A program made the translations under genes and the position numbers. A stretch of 64,000 nt of DNA from CAZNPW01 sp964575185. Lineage in GTDB: Bacteria > Pseudomonadota > Alphaproteobacteria > Rhodobacterales > Rhodobacteraceae. The DNA is taken from positions 46,365-110,364 of the forward strand of contig CAZNPW010000003.1 in NCBI GenBank assembly GCA_964575185.1, in the 5' to 3' direction. Positions 58,336-64,000 of this stretch are shown here, piece by piece. Position 1 is the stretch's first letter. Every line of letters begins with the position of its first letter. Under the pieces are notes generated by a model. That model saw only the letters and a program-made list of their open reading frames with translations. It was not told where the DNA came from and searched no databases.

Positions 58336-60216
58336 GTGGGGATACATTCGCTTCGGGAAAGGGTGGACCGTGCGCGCGGCGACGGTGCCGATGCCGATGC
58401 CGACACGGTCGACCTGCGCATCCTCGCCACCACCGACCTGCACGCGCAACTGACCGCGCGCGACTACGTGACCGGCCGCCGCCGCCCCGACGTGGGCCTG
58501 ACCCGCGTGGCGACGCTGATCCGCGCGGCGCGGGCCGAGGCCGCGAACACGCTGCTGTTCGACAACGGCGATGCCATCGAAGGCTCGGCCATCGCGGACC
58601 ATGCGGTCGCGACCGGCCGCGGCGCGGCGCATCCGCTCATCGCCGCGATGAACGCGCTTGCCTACGACGCGGCGACGCTCGGCAACCACGAGTTCAGCCA
58701 CGGCCTGGCCTTCCTGCAGGCCGCCGTCGGCGCGGCGGCGCACCCCGTCGTGTCGGCGAACCTCGCCTGGGCCGACGGGCGCGGCCCCTTCGTCGCGCCG
58801 TCGGTCATCCTGAACCGCCGGTTGCAGGACCGGGGCGGGCGGCCGCGGGCCTTCCGCATCGGCGTCTTCGGCCTGACCCCGCCGCAGGTCCTGGTGTGGG
58901 AAGCCAAGCACATCGCCGGCCGCCTGACCGCCCGCGACATGGTCGAGGCCGGGCGCGCCGCCGCTGCCGCCCTGCGGGCGCAGGGGGCCGACCTCGTGGT
59001 GGCGCTGTGCCACGCCGGGCTGACGGCGGTGGAGGCCGACCACGACAACCCGGGCCTGTCGCTCGCGGCCGATACCGGGGCCGACGCGCTGGTCCTGGGC
59101 CACGGCCACCAGGTCTTTCCCGGTCCCGACTTCGCGGGCCTGCCCGGGGTGGACCTGGCCCAGGGCACGGTCTGCGCCCGGCCCGTGGCGATGCCCGGAT
59201 CGCACGGCTCGCACCTCGGCGTCGTCGATCTGGCGCTGCGACCGGACGGCGGCCGCTGGCGCGTCGCCTCGGCGCGCGCGTCGGTCCGCCCGGTGCACGC
59301 CGCGGTGGCCGAGGACGCGGGCCTGCTCGCCGCCGCCCGGCCCGTCGAACGCCGCCTCGCGCGCTGGCTGTCGCAGCCCGCCGGGCGCACCGCCGTGCCG
59401 CTCAACAGCTACTTCGCGGTCGTGGCCGACGGCCCCCTCCTCCAGACCATCGCCGCCGCCAAGGCCGTGCGGCTCGCCGCCGCCGCCCCCGGCACCGCGC
59501 TCGCGGGCCTGCCCGTCCTCGCCGCCGTGGCCCCCTTCCGCGCCGGCGGGCGCGGCGGGCCGCTGAACTACGTCGACCTGCCCCCGGGCCCCCTGACCCG
59601 CCGCGCGCTGACCGAGCTTTACGTCCACCCCAACAGCTTTTCCGCCGTGGCCGTGTCGGGCGCGGACCTCGCCGACTGGCTGGAACGCGGCGTCAGCGGC
59701 TATGTCCGCCAGGACCCCGCCGCCGCCCGTCCGGCGGAGCTGGTCGACCCCGCCTTCCCCTCCTTCGCGTTCGAGCCGATCTACGGCCTGTCCTACCGCA
59801 TCGACCTGACCGCGCCGCGCCGGTTCGACGCGCAGGGCCGGCTGACCGACCCCGCCGCCCGCCGCATCCGCGACCTGACCTGGGCCGGGCGCCCCGTCAC
59901 CCCCGACATGCGCTTCGCCGTGGCCACCAACAGCTACCGCGCGAGCCTCCTGTGCCAGCAGATGGGCGATGCGGTGCTGGCGCGGATCGACCAGCCGGTC
60001 CTGTCGCGCGAGGTGCTGGGCGACTGGCTCGGCGCGACGGACCCCCCGCGCGTCCTCGCCCCGGGCGGCTGGGCCTTCCTGCCCGTGGGCGGTCCGGGCG
60101 TGCTGTTCGACACCGGGCCGGGTGCCCTGCCGCACCTGCCCCGCATCGCCCCGCTGCGGCCGCAGGTCCGGGGCCGCACGCCCGCGGGCTTCCTGCGGCT
60201 GCACCTGGCGCTCTGA
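58336..60216 (+). CDS. cpdB: 2',3'-cyclic-nucleotide 2'-phosphodiesterase / 3'-nucleotidase-like, no signal peptide
   Basis: The 626-residue protein (GTG start) has the metallophosphatase motifs LRILATTDLHAQLTARDY, LLFDNGDAIEGSAIAD, ATLGNHEFSHGLAF, VVALCHAGLT and LVLGHGHQVFPG. The C-terminal nucleotide-binding domain follows (LNYVDLPPGPLTRRALTEL). CpdB enzymes are normally periplasmic, but a stop lies just upstream and no signal sequence is present. It may act in the cytoplasm, or a leader was lost. Confidence 0.82.
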   Translation: MGIHSLRERVDRARGDGADADADTVDLRILATTDLHAQLTARDYVTGRRRPDVGLTRVATLIRAARAEAANTLLFDNGDAIEGSAIADHAVATGRGAAHPLIAAMNALAYDAATLGNHEFSHGLAFLQAAVGAAAHPVVSANLAWADGRGPFVAPSVILNRRLQDRGGRPRAFRIGVFGLTPPQVLVWEAKHIAGRLTARDMVEAGRAAAAALRAQGADLVVALCHAGLTAVEADHDNPGLSLAADTGADALVLGHGHQVFPGPDFAGLPGVDLAQGTVCARPVAMPGSHGSHLGVVDLALRPDGGRWRVASARASVRPVHAAVAEDAGLLAAARPVERRLARWLSQPAGRTAVPLNSYFAVVADGPLLQTIAAAKAVRLAAAAPGTALAGLPVLAAVAPFRAGGRGGPLNYVDLPPGPLTRRALTELYVHPNSFSAVAVSGADLADWLERGVSGYVRQDPAAARPAELVDPAFPSFAFEPIYGLSYRIDLTAPRRFDAQGRLTDPAARRIRDLTWAGRPVTPDMRFAVATNSYRASLLCQQMGDAVLARIDQPVLSREVLGDWLGATDPPRVLAPGGWAFLPVGGPGVLFDTGPGALPHLPRIAPLRPQVRGRTPAGFLRLHLAL

Positions 60217-60280
60217 CCCGTTCCCCTCGGCCGCGACCCGTGCTATGCGCTGCGGCTTGCCGCAACCCGGACCCCTGACC

Positions 60281-61447
60281 ATGACCGTCCCCCTCACGCC
60301 GGACGTGCTGACCGTCCCCCGCCGCCTGCCCGAGGGCGGTCCGGTCAACATCGTCGGCCTGACGCGCGACCAGCTCCGCGACGCGCTCGTGGCCGCCGGG
60401 CTTCCCGCCGGGCAGGTGAAGATGCGCACCGGCCAGATCTGGCAATGGGTCTACACCTGGGGCGTCCGCGACTTCGCCGCCATGACCAACCTGTCGAAGG
60501 ACATCCGCGCCCTTCTGGCCGACCGCTTCATCATCGCCCTGCCGCAGGTCGTGACCCGCCAGGTCAGCGCCGACGGCACCCGCAAATACCTCGTCCGCAT
60601 CGCCGGGGGCCATGAGGTCGAGACGGTCTATATCCCCGAAGACGGCCGCGGCACGCTCTGCATCTCCTCGCAGGTCGGCTGCACGCTGACCTGCTCCTTC
60701 TGCCACACCGGCACGCAGAAGCTCGTGCGCAACCTGACCGCAGGGGAAATCGTGGGCCAGGTCATGCTCGCCCGCGACGACCTCGGCGAATGGCCGGTGC
60801 CCGGCCAGCCCAAGCCCGAGGAGCGGCGTCTGTCCAACATCGTCCTGATGGGCATGGGCGAGCCGCTCTACAACTTCGACGCGGTGCGCGACGCGATGGC
60901 GGTGGTGATGGACGGCGAGGGGATCAGCCTGTCGCGCCGCCGCATCACGCTGTCGACCTCGGGCGTGGTGCCCGAGATCGCCCGCTGCGCGGAAGAGATC
61001 GGCTGCCTCCTCGCCGTGTCCTTCCACGCGACGACGGATGATGTCCGCGACCGCCTGGTCCCGATCAACCGGCGCTGGAACATCAGGACCCTGCTCACCG
61101 CCCTGCGCGACTACCCGCGGCTGTCGAACTCCGAACGGATCACCTTCGAATACGTTATGCTCGACGGCGTGAACGACAGCGACGACGACGCCCGGCGGCT
61201 GGTGCGGCTGATCGCGGGCATCCCGGCCAAGATCAACCTCATCCCCTTCAACGAATGGCCCGGCGCGCCCTACCGGCGGTCGCCCTGGGAGCGGATCGAG
61301 GCCTTTGCCGACATCGTCTACAAGGCGGGCTACGCCAGCCCCATCCGCACCCCGCGGGGCGAGGACATCATGGCCGCCTGCGGGCAGCTCAAGTCCGCCA
61401 CCGAACGCGGCCGCCGCGACAGCACGCGCACCGCGGTCACCGGCTGA
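60281..61447 (+). CDS. rlmN: 23S rRNA (adenine2503-C2)/tRNA methyltransferase
   Basis: The 388-residue radical SAM enzyme starts MTVPLTPDVLTVPRRLPEGG. It has the cluster motif SSQVGCTLTCSFCHTGTQKL, the GMGEPLYNFDAV segment and ITLSTSGVVPEIARCAEEIG, with the methyl-carrying Cys near the C-terminus (IMAACGQLK). It methylates A2503 of 23S rRNA and A37 of some tRNAs. Its 3' end overlaps the next convergent gene by 11 nt. Confidence 0.95.
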   Translation: MTVPLTPDVLTVPRRLPEGGPVNIVGLTRDQLRDALVAAGLPAGQVKMRTGQIWQWVYTWGVRDFAAMTNLSKDIRALLADRFIIALPQVVTRQVSADGTRKYLVRIAGGHEVETVYIPEDGRGTLCISSQVGCTLTCSFCHTGTQKLVRNLTAGEIVGQVMLARDDLGEWPVPGQPKPEERRLSNIVLMGMGEPLYNFDAVRDAMAVVMDGEGISLSRRRITLSTSGVVPEIARCAEEIGCLLAVSFHATTDDVRDRLVPINRRWNIRTLLTALRDYPRLSNSERITFEYVMLDGVNDSDDDARRLVRLIAGIPAKINLIPFNEWPGAPYRRSPWERIEAFADIVYKAGYASPIRTPRGEDIMAACGQLKSATERGRRDSTRTAVTG

Positions 61448-61691
61448 GGCCAGCCAGCTCGCGCAGCAGCCGGAACTCCTCGGCCAGCGCAAGCTCGGTC
61501 GCCAGCGCCTCGTCCTGCACCGCGCCGGGGTCCTCCTGCCCGTCGCGCAGCACCACCCGCTCGGCCAGCCACTCGGCCAGGTCGGCGCGCGCATCGTCGG
61601 GCAGGCTGCGGATCAGCCGGGCCAGAAGCTGGCGGTGGGCGAGGATCTGGCCTTCGGAGGCGGAGGGCACGGGCAGGGCTCCTTTCGACAT
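61437..61691 (-). CDS. small helical protein of unknown function
   Basis: The 84-residue protein starts MSKGALPVPSASEGQILAHR. It is helical (LARLIRSLPDDARADLAEWL; ATELALAEEFRLLRELAGLS) and acidic. It follows the KGG-repeat gene across a strong hairpin. No family is recognised. Confidence 0.6.
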   Translation of the reverse strand: MSKGALPVPSASEGQILAHRQLLARLIRSLPDDARADLAEWLAERVVLRDGQEDPGAVQDEALATELALAEEFRLLRELAGLSR

Positions 61692-61695
61692 GGAA

Positions 61696-61727
61696 CGGCC
61701 CGGCCTCCCGACGGGAAGGCCGGGCCG
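61696..61727 (-). terminator. strong hairpin between the KGG gene and the small helical gene
   Basis: CGGCCCGGCCT (61696-61706) and AGGCCGGGCCG (61717-61727) form an 11-bp stem, extended by CCC/GGG in the loop. It lies 15 nt after the KGG stop and 5 nt before the next ATG, so it can terminate or attenuate leftward transcription. There is no T-run. Confidence 0.5.
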
Positions 61728-61741
61728 GGGGTAAGCGGCAG

Positions 61742-61930
61742 CTAGCGCTGGCCGCCCTTGCGGCCAGCCTCGGAGGCGCGTTCGGGGTCGTTCTTGAAGT
61801 TGCCCCCCGACATCTCGCCGCCCTTCTTGCCGGCCTCGGACGCGCGCGCGGGGTCGTTCTTGAAGTTCCCGCCCGAGTTGCGCCCGCCCTGGGCGCGGCC
61901 TTCGCTGGTGGTGTCGTTCTCTTTCGCCAT
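61742..61930 (-). CDS. KGG-repeat general stress protein
   Basis: The 62-residue protein is built of two near-perfect repeats, SGGNFKNDPARASEAGKKGG and SGGNFKNDPERASEAGRKGG, after a short acidic start. The KGG motif is found in stress-induced hydrophilic proteins such as YciG and fungal Con-10. GGAGGA precedes the ATG. It probably protects cells during stationary phase or desiccation. Confidence 0.85.
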   Translation of the reverse strand: MAKENDTTSEGRAQGGRNSGGNFKNDPARASEAGKKGGEMSGGNFKNDPERASEAGRKGGQR

Positions 61931-62034
61931 GGTCTGGTCCTCCTTCAGCCATGGCCGGTCAATGCCCCTTGCCGGGCGATGTTCCCGGGATGCAGGCTCC
62001 CGCCCGGACGACTCCCCCTGCGCACGAGACCGCG

Positions 62035-63402
62035 ATGCCCCGCCTGATCGACACCGCCTGGCCCGACCAAGGCACCCCCGACCTGCCCCCGGCCCTGACG
62101 CTGGCCGAGATGCGCGCCCGCCTCGCCGCGCTGCGGGCCGCGATGCCGGGGGATGCCCTGGTCGTCTACGGCGACCGCGAGCACGCCGCGAACCTGCACT
62201 GGCTGACCGGCTTCGACCCCCGCTTCGAGGAGGCGGTGCTGGTCGTCACGCAGGACGACGCGCTGCTGGTCGCGGGCAACGAATGCCTACCCTACACGCG
62301 GGTGTCGCCGCTCGTCGCGGCGGGCGACATCCGCGTGGGCCACTGCGCCGCGCTCTCGCTGCCGAGCCAGCCGCGCGGCACCCGGCGGCTCGACCAGTGG
62401 CTTGCCGACCTGATCGCCCCCGGCGCGCAGGTCGGCGCGGTCGGCTGGAAGTGGTTCGGGCCGGACGAGGTCGCCGATCCCGCCACCGCGCTGGCGATCC
62501 CCGCCTTCCTCGCCGACCCGCTGCGCGACCGCGCCGGACGCGTCACCGACGCGACGCCGCTCATGATGCACCCCGCCCACGGGTTGCGCGCCCGCGTCGA
62601 CGCGGCCGAGATCGCGCGGCTGGAGTTCGCCAACCACATGGCCGCCGCCGCGCTGACCCGCATGGTGATGGCCTTCCGCGACGGCATGACCGACTTCGCC
62701 GCCGTGCAGGCGGCGGGGGTGGGCGGGCTGCCGCTCGGCTGCCACATCACCTTCGCCACCGGCGACCGCGCCGCCCAGGGCCTGTCGGGCCCGACCGGCC
62801 AGACCCTCCGCCGCGGCAGCCCGATCGGCTTCAACATCTGCCACTGGGGGTCGAACATCTGCCGCGCGGGCTGGGTCGCCGCCGGGCCCGACGACCTGCC
62901 CCCCGCGGCGCAGGACTACCTCGACGCCTTCGTCTACCCCTACGTCCGGGCGATGGCCGACTGGTGCGGCCTGATGCGCCCCGGCCTGCCCGGCGGGCAG
63001 GTCTGGTCCGCGATGCAGGCGGCGCTTCCGCGCGACACCTTCAACGTCACGCTCAACCCCGGCCACCTGATCGGACTGGACGAATGGCTGTCCTCGCCCA
63101 TCGCCGAAGGGTCGGACATCCCGCTCGCCTCGGGCATGGCGATGCAGATGGACGTGATCCCCGACCACCCCGTCTATGGCTCCACCCGGATGGAGGACGG
63201 CTACGTCATCGCCGACGCGGCCCTGCGTGCCGACCTCGCCGCGCGGTTCCCGGGCGTGGCGGCGCGCTGCGCGGCGCGGGCGGCGTGGATGCGCGAGACG
63301 GTCGGGATGGACCTGCCCGACACGCTCCTGCCGCTCGCCGACACCTGCGGGATCGTCGCGCCCTTCCTGCTGTCCCCCCGTCAGATCGTCTCGCTGACCT
63401 GA
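62035..63402 (+). CDS. M24 (pita-bread) family aminopeptidase-like protein
   Basis: I choose MPRLIDTAWPDQGTPDLPPA (455 residues). It has a creatinase N-terminal-like domain (ALVVYGDREHAANLHWLTGF) and a C-terminal pita-bread fold (MAAAALTRMVMAFRDGMTDF; NPGHLIGLDEWLSSPIAEGS; GMAMQMDVIPDHPVYGSTRM). The metal ligands are only partly conserved (NICHWGSN in place of the usual D-x-G), so it may be a divergent hydrolase rather than a true Xaa-Pro peptidase. Upstream ATGs at 61951 and 61990 are less likely. Confidence 0.72.
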   Translation: MPRLIDTAWPDQGTPDLPPALTLAEMRARLAALRAAMPGDALVVYGDREHAANLHWLTGFDPRFEEAVLVVTQDDALLVAGNECLPYTRVSPLVAAGDIRVGHCAALSLPSQPRGTRRLDQWLADLIAPGAQVGAVGWKWFGPDEVADPATALAIPAFLADPLRDRAGRVTDATPLMMHPAHGLRARVDAAEIARLEFANHMAAAALTRMVMAFRDGMTDFAAVQAAGVGGLPLGCHITFATGDRAAQGLSGPTGQTLRRGSPIGFNICHWGSNICRAGWVAAGPDDLPPAAQDYLDAFVYPYVRAMADWCGLMRPGLPGGQVWSAMQAALPRDTFNVTLNPGHLIGLDEWLSSPIAEGSDIPLASGMAMQMDVIPDHPVYGSTRMEDGYVIADAALRADLAARFPGVAARCAARAAWMRETVGMDLPDTLLPLADTCGIVAPFLLSPRQIVSLT

Positions 63403-64000
63403 AGCCCCGCCATCGCGGCACCCTCGGCGAGCGTCGGGGCGACGTGATGCGCCCAGCGCCCGCTTGCCGGCACCGTGTCGGGCACCTGCACCACCGTGCA
63501 GCCCGCCCGATGCGCCGATTCCGCCCCCGTCTCGCTGTCCTCGAAGGCAAGGCACCGCGCGGGATCGACGCCGAGCAGCCGCGCGGCCAGCAGGTAGGGA
63601 TCGGGCGCGGGCTTCGCGCGGGCCACGTCGTCCAGCGCGACCACCCGGCCCACCAGCCCCTCCAGCCCCGTCACCCGCAGTTTCAGCGCGGCCTCGGCGC
63701 GGGTGGAGGAGGTGACGACCGCGCTCGGCAGGCGGATCGCCGCCAGCACCTCCCGCGCGCCGGGGCGCAGCGGCAGCGCGGGGGTCAGCCCGGCCACGAA
63801 CCCGTCGTGCCAGATGCGGTTCAGCCGCGCGATGTCGATGCCGGGGAAGGCCGCCAGGATCAGCCCGTCGCAGGCCGGCCGGTCCTTGCCCACCAGCCCG
63901 TCGAGGAACCCCTCCGGCAAGGCCACGCCCAGCGCCGAGAACGCCGCCGCCCCCGCCGCCTGCGACAGCACCTCGGTCTCGACGAGCGTGCCGTCAAGGT
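63381..64000 (-). CDS. HAD family phosphatase (5' end missing)
   Basis: The frame runs off the right edge. Its first visible residues LDGTLVETEVLSQAAGAAAF contain the end of HAD motif I (DxDGT), so only a few N-terminal residues are missing. Motif II is in PSAVVTSSTRAEAALK, motif III is the Lys in ARAKPAPDPYLLAARLL and motif IV is LAFEDSETGAESAHRAG. The helical cap suggests a beta-phosphoglucomutase/phosphoglycolate-type enzyme. It overlaps the M24 gene tail-to-tail by 22 nt. Confidence 0.85.
   Translation of the reverse strand, partial: LDGTLVETEVLSQAAGAAAFSALGVALPEGFLDGLVGKDRPACDGLILAAFPGIDIARLNRIWHDGFVAGLTPALPLRPGAREVLAAIRLPSAVVTSSTRAEAALKLRVTGLEGLVGRVVALDDVARAKPAPDPYLLAARLLGVDPARCLAFEDSETGAESAHRAGCTVVQVPDTVPASGRWAHHVAPTLAEGAAMAGLQVSETI

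Overview
The window is very GC-rich DNA from an alphaproteobacterium, most probably a Rhodobacteraceae relative. I infer this from the ATGA-coupled, G/C-ending codon style, the lgt / NDUFAF7-like methyltransferase / pgeF order, a CenR-type orphan response regulator, UbiK, NudC, RlmN and a small KGG-repeat stress protein, all as they occur in that family. No tRNA or rRNA gene is visible, and I see no CRISPR array.

Positions 1 to about 17.5 kb hold one end of a Mu-like transposable prophage. It is entered from its repressor end and runs off the left edge of the window. A long leftward operon carries small regulators, a GapR homologue, a ParB-like protein, the MuA transposase, the MuB ATPase, HTH proteins (one resembling DnaA domain IV), Gam, an ASCH protein, a P22-type antirepressor, GemA, Mor, an amidase and a truncated membrane protein. 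Most neighbours overlap by 4 bp. The operon is interrupted at 3.43-3.90 kb by a non-coding block with a terminator, a 27-bp palindrome, a promoter and a leader RNA. The leader can form two mutually exclusive structures, one of which hides the antirepressor ribosome-binding site. The immunity end (13.9-17.1 kb) is unusual. It has two S24-type repressors, each followed by a small exported protein with the same translation start, plus a third orphan copy of that signal peptide, a BRO-N antirepressor and a divergent HTH protein. An exactly 100-N gap at 13.6 kb is bounded by identical 55-bp ends and looks like an assembly artefact.

From 17.6 to 29.2 kb lie ordinary chromosomal genes: an MBL-fold hydrolase, an exported protein with a PiuC-like dioxygenase, a sugar transferase, ubiK, lgt, a methyltransferase, pgeF, a 46-residue protein, a MATE pump with two hot-dog thioesterases, two MerR regulators and an acyl-CoA dehydrogenase.

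From 29.2 to 40.8 kb is an exopolysaccharide / O-antigen region: glycosyltransferases, a CpsD-like protein with a degenerate P-loop, a Wzz-like protein, a second initiating sugar transferase, an overlapping rmlC-rmlB-rmlD-rmlA operon for dTDP-L-rhamnose, a flippase and two more glycosyltransferases. No Wzy polymerase is evident.

From 40.8 to 64 kb are housekeeping and carbohydrate genes: exonuclease III, a CenR-like regulator, ribA, a YkuD protein, an amylosucrase-like GH13 enzyme, an RTX protein, a CnoX-like thioredoxin, a Lon-N-domain protein, a Trm112-like protein, an alpha-glucosidase, a flavin reductase, mnmD with a divergent FAD oxidoreductase, a DMT exporter, accA, an SMR pump, nudC, a 2',3'-cyclic nucleotidase, rlmN, an M24 peptidase-like protein and a HAD phosphatase cut by the right edge. 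A dispersed intergenic repeat occurs at about 40.8, 44.2 and 51.8 kb.
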